A program made the translations under genes and the position numbers. A DNA stretch of 64,000 bases from Pseudoalteromonas tunicata. GTDB taxonomy: Bacteria; Pseudomonadota; Gammaproteobacteria; Enterobacterales; Alteromonadaceae. How positions within the stretch are numbered: position 1 is the first letter of the stretch; every line of letters starts with the position of its first letter. The notes beneath the pieces were generated by a model. That model worked only from the letters and a program-made list of their open reading frames with translations. It had not been told where the DNA came from and did no database searches. Location of the stretch: assembly GCF_002310815.1 (NCBI RefSeq), contig NZ_CP011032.1, positions 164,001 through 228,000 on the forward strand, read 5' to 3'. This document shows, piece by piece, positions 17,204 through 26,166 of the stretch.

Positions 17204-17220
17204 GTCTGAGGTTGTAGGAA

Positions 17221-18291
17221 TTATGCAACTTGCGATTGGGCGCTGTTGAGTGAGTTTTGGGCTGCAACATTTAGCACTAAGTGCTGCCAATCTTGGTTAA
17301 CGCTGTTACCTTCATCTCGGCGACCAAATAAAGTCAGAATGGTATCGCCTTGCGCGTCAAAAAATTCAACCGAGCTAATAATATTTTGCCCTTTATCGGT
17401 TGGTTTATGTACCAACCACGCTTGGGAGAGTTTTGTGGTATCAACATGTAAGTTGAAATCACTATCAAGCACGTTAAACCAATCATTAAACCATTTTAGG
17501 TTTTTGATTAAGCCAGAGAAGATTTGCACTGCTCCCAAATTTCCAACAAACACCATAATTTCAATTTGCTTATCGCGCACTTGGTTCAGCAATACTTCAA
17601 GTGCGTTGGTCGATAAAGCTTTTGCCCATTGATTGCCAGCTAAATTGAGCGCCTGTAAACGTGAGATCTGATATTTTTCGAGCATTTTTGGAAAGTCATG
17701 TACATCTTGCAATTGTTGCCAATCGGTTTTAAACGCATCGATATCAACCTCTTCATCGACCAATGTCTTGGCTATTATTTCGGGTTTAGTATCAAGTTGT
17801 AACGGTTCAGCTGAGGTAACTTTAAAATCATTAATTAGCTGGTGGAACGCATCAAGATTGGTATCTTTTGTGCTAAAAATCTTTTGTACTGCGTTACCAA
17901 AGCGGTCAAAAAATTGCAGGCTCATGTGTTTATCGGTAATTTGTGCATAACCGCTATGCCATTGGTATAAAAATAGGCGCAGATCAATGCCTCCAGGATT
18001 AATGGCTATCGCAATTTCTTTATCACCATGCGTATTCACATATAGTTTTTCGTACAAACCTGTTAGCTCATGCACTACAGCATGATTGCGAGTGAGTGCC
18101 ATCACAGGGCCTATGTTTTTTAATTTTTTCAGCAAATCGGCAAAGCGATGTTGTAAGCGAAATACAGTGTCGCCAGTTTGAATATCGAGCAGTTGCGCCT
18201 CTGAAATACCAAGTTTTTTTGCTGCATCACGTGCCCTAACTTGTGGGTTTTCTGTTTGTAAAACGTGATATTGACTGAGAAGTGAGTTCAT
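17221..18291 (-). CDS. hmuS: Hemin-degrading/heme-chaperone factor HmuS (HemS family)
   Basis: HemS/HmuS proteins take heme from the import complex and chaperone or degrade it. The 356-residue product has the internal twofold repeat of the family: RARDAAKKLGISEAQLLDI and VMALTRNHAVVHELTGLYE in the N-terminal half, and AWLVHKPTDKGQNIISSVEFF with ILTLFGRRDEGN in the C-terminal half. The heme-ligand His of HemS lies in the C-terminal half of the family and was not pinned down here. It follows the TonB receptor gene by 9 bp on the same strand, so both probably belong to one iron-regulated transcript. Confidence 0.9.
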   Translation of the reverse strand: MNSLLSQYHVLQTENPQVRARDAAKKLGISEAQLLDIQTGDTVFRLQHRFADLLKKLKNIGPVMALTRNHAVVHELTGLYEKLYVNTHGDKEIAIAINPGGIDLRLFLYQWHSGYAQITDKHMSLQFFDRFGNAVQKIFSTKDTNLDAFHQLINDFKVTSAEPLQLDTKPEIIAKTLVDEEVDIDAFKTDWQQLQDVHDFPKMLEKYQISRLQALNLAGNQWAKALSTNALEVLLNQVRDKQIEIMVFVGNLGAVQIFSGLIKNLKWFNDWFNVLDSDFNLHVDTTKLSQAWLVHKPTDKGQNIISSVEFFDAQGDTILTLFGRRDEGNSVNQDWQHLVLNVAAQNSLNSAQSQVA

Positions 18292-18300
18292 AGCGTTTCC

Positions 18301-20388
18301 TTAAAATTGATAACTGATTTGTACTTTGGCATTACGACCAACACCATAATTGCCAATAGCGCCGCCAGTGCCAGCCACGAGCTGATACTGAGAATCTAGG
18401 AGGTTATCGAGCGCTAGTTTAAGATTAATTTGTTGATTTATTTGCCAGTTAGCGTAGACATTAATAAGGCTGTAACCATCATGTTGGGTAACTTCACTTT
18501 GACCGGTATGCATGTTAAACGCTTTAACTTGGCGGTTTTGTAGATGTTTAAAGGTCATACCTATGGAGGCTTCACTAAAGAGTAAGCCGGTGTCGAACAC
18601 CAAGGTATCGGCGGGTAATTGCCATAAAGGTTCGTTATTGTGATCGTTTCCTGCAACTTCACTATAAACGATATTGCTGTACATAAAACGGTTTGCGTAG
18701 CTCAGTTCAAATTCATAACCGTGGCGATCATTACTACCTAGATTGCTGTATCGGGGTGCAGGCGCAGGATTTGAAATAGGACTGGTTTGACTCAAAATTT
18801 CATCATCAACAGCGGTATCAAAATACACGATTCGTGCGCGCAAGCTGTCGCTATTTATCAATAGATCATCAAAACTTGCTGTTGCACCGACTTCATGACT
18901 TTGACTGGTTTCTATAGCAAGGTTGAAATTTGGCAGACGACCGTTGTATCTGTCGTACAACTCGTCAATCAATGGAGCACGAAAACCTTCTTGGTAAGTA
19001 TAGAAAAAGTTAAGGTTGTCGCTGGCTTGATAATTGATTGAAGCCGCTGGTACGACATGGTCTTGCTTTACTTCCCCATAGGTATTACTGGCAAGCGTTG
19101 CTAATAACTCAGTAGTCGGGGTTGAATGGTATTTTTCATAACGAATGCCTGCCGTTAAAGTAAAAGCTCGCCACTGAAATTCATCTTGTATATACAATGC
19201 AAAACGGTTTTGTTCGCCCGCAGGTTGTGAGCTCATTTGTGCGGTAGTAGCTGATTCGCCGTATTGTTCACATTGATAAGTCGCTCGGTTTAATTTTAAG
19301 CACGGAAAAGCCGTTTTATTACCGATTCTTTCTTGGTTGGTATATTGCAAACCGTACGTCAATGCATGGTGTAAAAAGCGTGAAGTATTGCTGATATCAA
19401 GCGTATTGAGGTTGTATTGATAATCTGACTCTAAGCCAATAAAGTCAGCAAGCGCTGGGTCGGCATCGCTTTCGGTAACATGGCTTTGGCTTTGGCCGAG
19501 TTTTACGCTCAAATCAACCCAAGGGTTTGTTGAATTATGTTGAGTAAACTCAAGGTTAAAGGTTTTTTGTATGACATCTCGATAAACCGTGCCCCAAGCG
19601 CCTGTATCTGTAGTGTTAAATTCAGCCCGCTGTGCGTCTTGACTTTGGCTGGCATTAAAAGAAAGAGCCTGATTATCGTTCAATTTATAGCTTGCTTTGG
19701 CAAGCCACGAGTTACTTTTAACGGCTGAATTGTCTAATGTTGTATCGTTTGAAAGCTTAAAATCGTCTGAGTTACGGTCAATGTAGGCAAAGAGTAAATC
19801 GAGTTCCTCAATGGGTTTGGCATAAGCAAACACAGAGGCATTTTGCTGATTATTATTGCTGTGGTGGCCAAGGGTTACTTTGGCTCCAATAGTTTGGTTA
19901 TCACGTAAAAAATCATTGGCGTTTTTTAGTTCAAATTGTACTAAACCACCTAGTGCGCCACCGCCGTGTAATACAGTGCTTGGGCCGCGTTTAATGCTAA
20001 CACTGCGATATAATTCGGCATCGAGAAAAACACTGCCCATTCGGTACTTTTCAAAGGTTTGAACGGCACCGTCGAGTGTTACCATCACATCTTCTGCATC
20101 ACTAAAGCCACGAATATTAAACTTGTAACCATTGTCGAATGGGCCGCCATCACCCGAAGCATTAGGAATTAAATCGAGCGATTCAAAAATTGATCCGCTG
20201 AGTTTGCGCTCAATATCGGTCGCATCAAGCACGTTAATAGCGTGTGATGTCGCAAGGGTCGCTTTTTCGGTGCGCGTTGCGGTGACAGTTGTTTTGTCTA
20301 GGGTTGTGATTGCACTGCTGGCATAGACATTTTGCAGTGCGGGAAGTAGCGACAAGGAAATACAAATTGCGAGTTTCGAACGCAACAT
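18301..20388 (-). CDS. TonB-dependent heme/hemoglobin receptor
   Basis: A signal peptide ending near NVYAS is followed by a TonB-box-like stretch (DKTTVTATR), the plug domain (about 60-180) and a 22-strand-type barrel ending in KVQISYQF. The heme-receptor motif FRAP is present (EGFRAPLIDELY), with NFNL in place of the usual NPNL downstream. The frame opens at 20451, but ATG 20388 has GGAG seven bases upstream and starts the signal peptide cleanly (695 residues). It imports heme across the outer membrane with TonB energy; hemoglobin or another heme protein may be the donor. Confidence 0.9.
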   Translation of the reverse strand: MLRSKLAICISLSLLPALQNVYASSAITTLDKTTVTATRTEKATLATSHAINVLDATDIERKLSGSIFESLDLIPNASGDGGPFDNGYKFNIRGFSDAEDVMVTLDGAVQTFEKYRMGSVFLDAELYRSVSIKRGPSTVLHGGGALGGLVQFELKNANDFLRDNQTIGAKVTLGHHSNNNQQNASVFAYAKPIEELDLLFAYIDRNSDDFKLSNDTTLDNSAVKSNSWLAKASYKLNDNQALSFNASQSQDAQRAEFNTTDTGAWGTVYRDVIQKTFNLEFTQHNSTNPWVDLSVKLGQSQSHVTESDADPALADFIGLESDYQYNLNTLDISNTSRFLHHALTYGLQYTNQERIGNKTAFPCLKLNRATYQCEQYGESATTAQMSSQPAGEQNRFALYIQDEFQWRAFTLTAGIRYEKYHSTPTTELLATLASNTYGEVKQDHVVPAASINYQASDNLNFFYTYQEGFRAPLIDELYDRYNGRLPNFNLAIETSQSHEVGATASFDDLLINSDSLRARIVYFDTAVDDEILSQTSPISNPAPAPRYSNLGSNDRHGYEFELSYANRFMYSNIVYSEVAGNDHNNEPLWQLPADTLVFDTGLLFSEASIGMTFKHLQNRQVKAFNMHTGQSEVTQHDGYSLINVYANWQINQQINLKLALDNLLDSQYQLVAGTGGAIGNYGVGRNAKVQISYQF

Positions 20389-20461
20389 AACACTCTCCGA
20401 AAGATTAAATAAAACGAGTTGTTTGCTAGAAGTCTTTTTATACGCTAACAAATTAAATTCG

Positions 20462-20485
20462 TAATGAGAAGTATTATCATTTACA
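20462..20485. promoter_or_regulatory. Probable Fur box between the divergent heme operons
   Basis: Read leftward, the site is AAATGATAATACTTCTCATTA, matching about two of the three NATWAT units of the Fur consensus with a weaker third arm. It lies in the 190-bp region shared by the TonB receptor and hmuT promoters, where iron control of both directions is expected. Confidence 0.55.
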
Positions 20486-20576
20486 TTATTTTAAGAGTTG
20501 ATACAATTTACCCATCAAAATCGGGGCAAGATTAGTTGTGTCGGTTGAATCTGGTGATAAAACGAAAGGTGAAATG

Positions 20577-21470
20577 ATGATAATAAAAATATTCTTGTTC
20601 AGTATTTTGGGCTTATTGAGCCACCCTATTTTTGCCGATGCCGAGCGCATTGTGGTATCGGGTGGGTCAATCACTGAGATTGTGTATGCATTAGGTCAGC
20701 AAGATAAGATAGTTGGTTTAGACAGCACCAGTGTCTTTCCTGCAAGCGCAACAACTAAGCCTCAAATTGGTTATGTAAGGCGGATTGGTGTTGAGGGTGT
20801 TTTGGCGTTGCAGCCTGATTTGCTCATCGGCGAAGCCGATACTGGGCCTGAAAAATCCCTAAAACAGTTGCAAGATATGGGGGTGAAAACAGTTATCTTA
20901 TCAGCAGAAGATAATTTTGAGCACATTGAAGAAAAAGTAATAAAAGTAGCTAAATTACTAGGCGCCCAGCAACAAGCTGCACCAATTTTAGTGGATATAA
21001 AACATCAACGTACAGTTTTGGACGGTATTTTGGCCACACGTGATAAACCTGCGCCAAAAGTGCTATTTGTTTTATCAGCCCGCAGTGGCCAACCTTTGGC
21101 CGCAGGAACGGGCACCAGTGCCGACCAAGTCATTACCGCCGCAGGTGGTCTTAATGTCACGGCTAATTTTGCTGGTTGGAAGCCATTATCTGTTGAATCT
21201 GCCGCAGAACTTAACCCAGATATTATCGTGATGATGGGCAATCATGGCAGCAATAATAGTGATAATTTAGCTAAGTTGCCGCACTTTCAGTTTTCTAATG
21301 CTATAAAAAACCAACAAGTATTTACCTTTGATGGTGCTTATTTACTTGGTATGGGGCCACGTACGCCTCAGGCTGTGGTTGAATTGGCAAGTTTGTTTTA
21401 TCTCAATGGTCAATTACCGCAAGGTTATCAATTTAGTCATGCCAAAACAGCACAATCTGCGAGTTTATAA
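20577..21470 (+). CDS. hmuT: Heme ABC transporter periplasmic binding protein HmuT
   Basis: A signal peptide (IIKIFLFSILGLLSHPIFA) leads into a class III (BtuF/FhuD-type) binding protein: RIVVSGGSITEIVYALG near the N-terminus, QPDLLIGEADTGP, and the long connecting helix IEEKVIKVAKLLG. VLSARSGQPLAAGTGTSADQ is typical of HmuT. GTG 20538 and ATG 20574 also open the frame, but ATG 20577 has the best spacing from AGGTG. It hands periplasmic heme to the HmuUV importer encoded directly after it. Confidence 0.9.
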   Translation: MIIKIFLFSILGLLSHPIFADAERIVVSGGSITEIVYALGQQDKIVGLDSTSVFPASATTKPQIGYVRRIGVEGVLALQPDLLIGEADTGPEKSLKQLQDMGVKTVILSAEDNFEHIEEKVIKVAKLLGAQQQAAPILVDIKHQRTVLDGILATRDKPAPKVLFVLSARSGQPLAAGTGTSADQVITAAGGLNVTANFAGWKPLSVESAAELNPDIIVMMGNHGSNNSDNLAKLPHFQFSNAIKNQQVFTFDGAYLLGMGPRTPQAVVELASLFYLNGQLPQGYQFSHAKTAQSASL

Positions 21471-21472
21471 CA

Positions 21473-22528
21473 ATGTGGATTGAGCAATCTTTATTGGGCA
21501 GTGGCAGCAAGCAGCGTCAGTTATTTATCCCTTTTTTAGTGTGTTTAGCGTTATTTATTAGTGTTATCGGGCTTAAAGTTGGCGCGATTTCAATGCCATG
21601 GAGTGAGCTTGTTACAGTATTGAGTAAGGGGGAGGCACCTAATTTAGCCGATGCCGTGATTTGGCATATCCGTTTACCCCGATTAGTGCTGTGCATACTG
21701 GTGGGGGCGAGTCTTGGTGCCAGTGGTGCCGCGATGCAAGCTATTTTTAGAAATCCCTTGGCAGATCCTGGTTTAATTGGAGTTGCTGGTGGAGCCGCGT
21801 TAGGTGCGGTGAGTATTATTGTGCTAGGGTCCAGTTTTCTGGTTGGTTTTAGTGAGGTTTTTGCGATTTACGCAGTGCCGATGGGGGCTTTTTTAGGCGC
21901 TTTAATAGTCTGTGGCTTTATTTATCGCCTCAGTAGCCATAGTGGTGAATTCACTATAGTGAGCCTGCTATTAGCCGGTATTGCTGTCAATGCGATTGTT
22001 GGTTCTTTAATTGGTTTGCTCACGCTGATTAGTAATGATCAGCAACTTCGAGATCTGACCTTTTGGAGTATGGGCTCATTGGCTGGCAATAGTTGGCAAA
22101 TGATTGCACCGGTCGCTGTGATTATTATTTTATCGTGCTGCGCTTTAATAAAGTGTTCTTTATCACTCAACGTATATCTTCTTGGTGAGGCTCAGGCCAA
22201 GCATTTAGGTTTAGATGTGGTCAAACTGAAAAAGCAGGTCTTTTTCTGTACTGCATTATGCCTAGGTGCGGCAGTATCTATAACGGGTGTAATTGGTTTT
22301 GTCGGTTTTATAGTGCCGCATTTGGTGCGTTTACTGATGGGGCCAGATCATCGCTATTTAATGCCCGCTAGCATGTTATTAGGCGCAATTTTACTGAGTA
22401 TGGCAGACTTACTGGCACGTACGCTGATTTTACCTGCGGAGCTGCCAATTGGCTTATTAACAAGTGCCATTGGTGGGCCGTTCTTTTTAATTATGTTGTT
22501 TAAAACATTTGCTGCGCAACGAGGTTAG
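21473..22528 (+). CDS. hmuU: Heme ABC transporter permease HmuU (FecCD family)
   Basis: The 351-residue protein has ten predicted membrane helices and FecCD signatures: RLPRLVLCILVGASLGASGAAMQAIFRNPLADPGLIG near residue 65 (quoted motif core GASLGASGAAMQ), the coupling segment near 280 (GFVGFIVPHLVRL) and the C-terminal ELPIGLLTSAIGGPFF. It starts two bases after the hmuT stop. It forms a homodimeric channel with HmuV. Confidence 0.93.
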   Translation: MWIEQSLLGSGSKQRQLFIPFLVCLALFISVIGLKVGAISMPWSELVTVLSKGEAPNLADAVIWHIRLPRLVLCILVGASLGASGAAMQAIFRNPLADPGLIGVAGGAALGAVSIIVLGSSFLVGFSEVFAIYAVPMGAFLGALIVCGFIYRLSSHSGEFTIVSLLLAGIAVNAIVGSLIGLLTLISNDQQLRDLTFWSMGSLAGNSWQMIAPVAVIIILSCCALIKCSLSLNVYLLGEAQAKHLGLDVVKLKKQVFFCTALCLGAAVSITGVIGFVGFIVPHLVRLLMGPDHRYLMPASMLLGAILLSMADLLARTLILPAELPIGLLTSAIGGPFFLIMLFKTFAAQRG

Positions 22529-22529
22529 T

Positions 22530-23333
22530 ATGCTTGAGCTTGATAATGTCAGTATTAAAAAAGGCACAAAAAAAATACTCGACCATGTCACTATGGCAGT
22601 ATCTGCAGGGCAAGTAGTGGTGATTATTGGCCCAAATGGGGCGGGTAAGTCGAGCGCACTCAAAGCGATGACTGGCGACTACAAACCTGATTTTGGTCGA
22701 GTGAGTCTAAATAATCGGCCTTTAAAGCAGTTTAGCTTCGCTGAGCTTGCGCAATTGCGCGCAGTTATGAGTCAGAGTTACGAAATGAACTTTCCTTTTA
22801 GTGTCCATGAAGTGATAGAAATGGGCGCCTTTGCTTTTGCCAATCAGCTGAGTCAATACCAGCATCAGGCGATGTTTAAAGAAGTCACAGACCTGCTTGA
22901 TGTCAGTGCGTTATTAAAACGAAATTTCACTCACTTATCGGGTGGTGAACAACAGCGGGTTCAATTGGCTCGAGTATTACTGCAGCTCTTTCCCGCGCTA
23001 GAACTGGTGCGGGAAAGAGCTGCAGCAGCACCGTATTTACTGATTGATGAACCAACAGCCAGTCTTGATTTATTTCATCAATATCAAGTGATGAAAGTGG
23101 CAAAAAAAATGGCTAGCAAAGGTGCTGGCGTAGTTGTGGTATTACATGACTTATCGTTAGCTGCTAGTTTTGCTGATGTTATTTACGTGATGCAGCAAGG
23201 TCGAGTGGTTGCACAAGGTGCCCCGGCAGAGGTATTGCAGCCAGATATATTACAGTCGGTGTATCAGATTAGGGCGCATTTGCATCGGCCGAATCACTAC
23301 TTCCCTCATTTACAAATCTCTACAGTTGTATAA
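22530..23333 (+). CDS. hmuV: Heme ABC transporter ATPase HmuV
   Basis: Complete ABC ATPase: Walker A GPNGAGKSSALKAM, Q-loop MSQSYEMNFPF, signature LSGGEQQRVQLARVLLQL, Walker B YLLIDEPTASLD and H-loop VVLHDLSLA. The frame opens with TTG at 22509, overlapping hmuU, but ATG 22530 is preceded by GAGG and gives the usual N-terminus (267 residues). Between the signature helix and Walker B is a loop (PALELVRERAAAAP) encoded by a perfect inverted repeat, in a spot where the family varies in length. It powers heme import with HmuTU. Confidence 0.92.
   Translation: MLELDNVSIKKGTKKILDHVTMAVSAGQVVVIIGPNGAGKSSALKAMTGDYKPDFGRVSLNNRPLKQFSFAELAQLRAVMSQSYEMNFPFSVHEVIEMGAFAFANQLSQYQHQAMFKEVTDLLDVSALLKRNFTHLSGGEQQRVQLARVLLQLFPALELVRERAAAAPYLLIDEPTASLDLFHQYQVMKVAKKMASKGAGVVVVLHDLSLAASFADVIYVMQQGRVVAQGAPAEVLQPDILQSVYQIRAHLHRPNHYFPHLQISTVV
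22980..23025 (+). repeat. Perfect 17-bp inverted repeat inside hmuV
   Basis: CTGCAGCTCTTTCCCGC (22980-22996) is the exact reverse complement of 23009-23025, with a 12-nt loop. It is GC-richer than its surroundings and encodes the variable loop before Walker B. Confidence 0.9.
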
Positions 23334-23367
23334 AAGACAATAAACCTATTTTATTCCCCCTAAAATG

Positions 23368-23395
23368 AGGAGCAAAACCTGCTCCTTAGCTTTTT
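23368..23395 (+). terminator. Terminator of the hmuTUV operon
   Basis: AGGAGC pairs with GCTCCT across a 7-nt loop, followed by TAGCTTTTT, 35 nt past the hmuV stop. Confidence 0.75.
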
Positions 23396-23523
23396 ACTCC
23401 TCAGTCAGTTAACTAATAAAAATTAATGGAATGTAACAATATTATTTTGTTACAAACAGATTAATTGCATAAAAAACCTTCTTGATATAGGGTAGCAAAT
23501 CAAAAAAATAATAAGGAATTTAG

Positions 23524-24207
23524 ATGATTAGGGTTGAGAATCTAAAACGCAGTTATGGGGAAGGAGAATCGCAAGTGATGGCATTAAATAATGTATCACT
23601 TGAGATTAAAGAAAATGAATTCGTCGCGATAATGGGGTCTTCCGGCTCAGGAAAATCAACGTTAATGAATATTTTGGGTTGCCTTGATACTCCCAATTCA
23701 GGTGAATATTTTTTATCTAACCAAAGTATTAAACAAATTGATGATGAGTCACTGTCTAAAATCCGCAATCAAAAAATCGGCTTTGTTTTTCAAACCTTTC
23801 ATTTATTAAGCCGTTTAACTGCCCTTCAAAACGTAACTTTACCTCTGCGTTATAGCCATGTGCCCGATGATGAAGCCAAAGAGCGAGGCCTTAACATGTT
23901 AGCAAAAGTGGGTTTAACACATCGCGCAGATCATCGACCCAATGAAATGTCGGGCGGTCAGCGCCAGCGTGTTGCCATTGCGCGAGCGTTAATTAATCGC
24001 CCAGCGGTTATTTTTGCTGATGAACCAACCGGGAATTTAGATAGTAAAACTTCTCATGAAATCATGTTGTTATTAAGTGAGCTTCATCAACAAGGGCAAA
24101 CCATAGTGATGGTTACTCATGAAGAAGATATTGCTGCGTATGCCCAGCGCGTAATTCGAATGAAAGATGGTGTTGTTGTGGAGGATAGCCAATGCACACA
24201 ACAATAA
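23524..24207 (+). CDS. MacB/LolD-type ABC exporter ATPase
   Basis: A 227-residue stand-alone ATPase of the LolD/MacB branch: Walker A GSSGSGKSTLMNILGCLD, Q-loop FVFQTFHLL, signature MSGGQRQRVAIARAL, Walker B VIFADEPTGNLD and H-loop MVTHEED. It heads a five-gene operon with three periplasmic adaptors and an FtsX-type permease. In this class the ATPase does not pump across the membrane but drives mechanotransmission of periplasmic substrates such as peptides or lipoproteins. Substrate not evident. Confidence 0.92.
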   Translation: MIRVENLKRSYGEGESQVMALNNVSLEIKENEFVAIMGSSGSGKSTLMNILGCLDTPNSGEYFLSNQSIKQIDDESLSKIRNQKIGFVFQTFHLLSRLTALQNVTLPLRYSHVPDDEAKERGLNMLAKVGLTHRADHRPNEMSGGQRQRVAIARALINRPAVIFADEPTGNLDSKTSHEIMLLLSELHQQGQTIVMVTHEEDIAAYAQRVIRMKDGVVVEDSQCTQQ

Positions 24208-25151
24208 AACTGCTACTGATTGGTGCGCTTTGCCAAGTTTTTACAGCCGAGGCAACATTATTGGTGAGTGGAGAAATTAAAGCCAGTGATAACCAAAACT
24301 TTTATTCACCTAAAACCGACACTTGGCGTGTTGAAGTTAAATGGATGAAACCTGAAGGTGAAGTGGTAGCGCCAAATGATGTGGTGGTGGTATTTGATAG
24401 CGGCAACATTGCCAGCCAAATAGAGCAAACCAAAGTCACTTTATTTACTGCGCAAGAAGAATTACAGCGTATTAAAAATAACAATGGTCAAAGTGCGTTA
24501 GAAGGCGAATATGCCGTTAAGCGTAATGAGCTATTACTCGAAAAAGCACGGATTGACGCTTCAGTTCCTAAAAAGCAATTAAGTGCTTATGACTATGAAA
24601 AGTACCAATTAGAACTGGAAAAAGCAGCGATAGAGCTTAATAAGGCAAAACAAAATTTAGAAAAAATCATTACTAATAATGACGTTGCTTTAAAAAAGCA
24701 GCAGCTATTAATTGAGCAAACCGGTAATGAACTTGAGCGCAGTGAGCGACAGTTAGATTTAATGAGTTTAAAAGCCGAGCGTGCAGGTCCGGTGATTTAT
24801 GGCCAGCACCCTTGGAATGGCGAAAAAGTATTTGTTGGCATGACAGCTCAACCGGGTTGGAAAATAGCCAACATCCCTTCATTAAGCGGACTGTACATAG
24901 AAGCGTGGATCCATGAGGTTGATTTTCATCAACTTAAGCTCGGCCAAGTGGCAGACCTTAAATTTGATGCCTTTCCTTCGCAAAGTTTTAAAGCTGAGTT
25001 AGTGAATATTTCTACTCAACCGGAAGAGCGAAAACCTTGGGGTGAAGATGCGTATTTTCGCACTGAATTTAAGTTTGCTAATAGCGAAAGTTTAAAGCTT
25101 ATTCCGGGAATGAGTGCACAATTAGCGTTGCAAGGAGGACCGCATGATTAA
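24192..25151 (+). CDS. HlyD/MacA-like periplasmic adaptor 1
   Basis: Overlaps the ATPase gene by 16 bp. A signal peptide (MHTTIKLLLIGALCQVFTAEA) precedes a biotinyl-lipoyl-like half, a coiled-coil hairpin of about 110 residues rich in K, E and Q (residues about 90-185), the second lipoyl half (GPVIYGQHPWNGEKVFVG) and a beta-barrel domain. It lacks a lipobox, unlike adaptors 2 and 3, so it should be soluble or held by the uncleaved signal. It is homologous in plan to the next two genes, which points to duplication. Confidence 0.82.
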   Translation: MHTTIKLLLIGALCQVFTAEATLLVSGEIKASDNQNFYSPKTDTWRVEVKWMKPEGEVVAPNDVVVVFDSGNIASQIEQTKVTLFTAQEELQRIKNNNGQSALEGEYAVKRNELLLEKARIDASVPKKQLSAYDYEKYQLELEKAAIELNKAKQNLEKIITNNDVALKKQQLLIEQTGNELERSERQLDLMSLKAERAGPVIYGQHPWNGEKVFVGMTAQPGWKIANIPSLSGLYIEAWIHEVDFHQLKLGQVADLKFDAFPSQSFKAELVNISTQPEERKPWGEDAYFRTEFKFANSESLKLIPGMSAQLALQGGPHD

Positions 25152-26166
25152 GCCAATTTTATTATTAACTGGACTGGTATTTTTAACTGCTTGCCAAGAA
25201 ACTGTATTAGAAAAAGCACCAGTAACTGCCAGTAAAAACCAAGTATTGGCAAGTGGTGAGCTTAAATCAGCTGAAAGTCACTTAATTGCTCCGCCTTCAA
25301 TTCGGCGCATGTGGCAATACCCAATTAAGTTTATGGTGCCAGAAAACAGCCAAGTCAAAGCGGGTCAAGTGGTGATTAAGTTTGATGATAAACAAATTCA
25401 AGACTCCTTAATTGATAAGCAAGGTGAACTTGAACGCGCCCAAAAATCGCTCGAAAACTTACAGCAGCAAGAGCAAAAAACTGAACAAGAACTGATTTTA
25501 GCTGTTGCTGAAAAACAAATGCAGTTTGATAAAACCAAACGAAAAGCTGAAATTATTGATCAATCACGTTCAGAAAATGACCGTAAAAAAGCACAAATTG
25601 ACTTTACCATTGCACAAAATGACTTGTTTTTAGCAAAACAGAAATTAACGTTTCAACTAGAAACCCGTGAATTGAATTTAAAAATGAGCCAAGGCAAGGT
25701 CGCGCGATTGCAAAATGAAGTCGCTGATTTAGAAGCTGACGTTGAAAAACTAAAAGTGAAAGCGCCAATAGATGGCGTCGTCATTTATCAAACCAATTAC
25801 GAAGGTGAAAAATCCTCAGTGGGTGAATCAGTACAATTTGGCCAGGCTGTACTTGCTGTAGCAGTGCTCGATCAAATGCATGTCTTGGCACAAATTGATG
25901 AACCAGACAGTGGTAAAATTAAAATTGGCCAAGCAGTGAAAGTGACTCTCGATGGTAGCAGCGCTCAGGTGGTAAATGGCAAAATACAAAGCTTAGGGGG
26001 CGTTTTTCGAGAAAAATCTTGGCAAGATAAACGCCGAATTATCGATGCAATGATTTCTCTTGATACGGTTGACACTGCTGTAATGCGCCCTGGAATGTCG
26101 GCGCGGATTGAGGTTGATATTGCAACCCCTGTTATTGCAGCAAAAACAGAGGAGCGCACACTATGA
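25144..26166 (+). CDS. HlyD/MacA-like adaptor 2, lipoprotein
   Basis: Overlaps adaptor 1 by 8 bp. Lipobox LTA-C at about residue 17, then a lipoyl half (KFMVPENSQVKAGQVVIKFD), a long coiled coil (about 85-205, dominated by Q, E, K), the second lipoyl half (VKAPIDGVVIYQTNYEGE) and a beta-barrel section ending RPGMSARIEVDI, which is typical for MacA/RND adaptors. Length 340. The longer hairpin than adaptor 1 suggests a different partner height in an assembled complex (inference). Confidence 0.85.
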   Translation: MIKPILLLTGLVFLTACQETVLEKAPVTASKNQVLASGELKSAESHLIAPPSIRRMWQYPIKFMVPENSQVKAGQVVIKFDDKQIQDSLIDKQGELERAQKSLENLQQQEQKTEQELILAVAEKQMQFDKTKRKAEIIDQSRSENDRKKAQIDFTIAQNDLFLAKQKLTFQLETRELNLKMSQGKVARLQNEVADLEADVEKLKVKAPIDGVVIYQTNYEGEKSSVGESVQFGQAVLAVAVLDQMHVLAQIDEPDSGKIKIGQAVKVTLDGSSAQVVNGKIQSLGGVFREKSWQDKRRIIDAMISLDTVDTAVMRPGMSARIEVDIATPVIAAKTEERTL

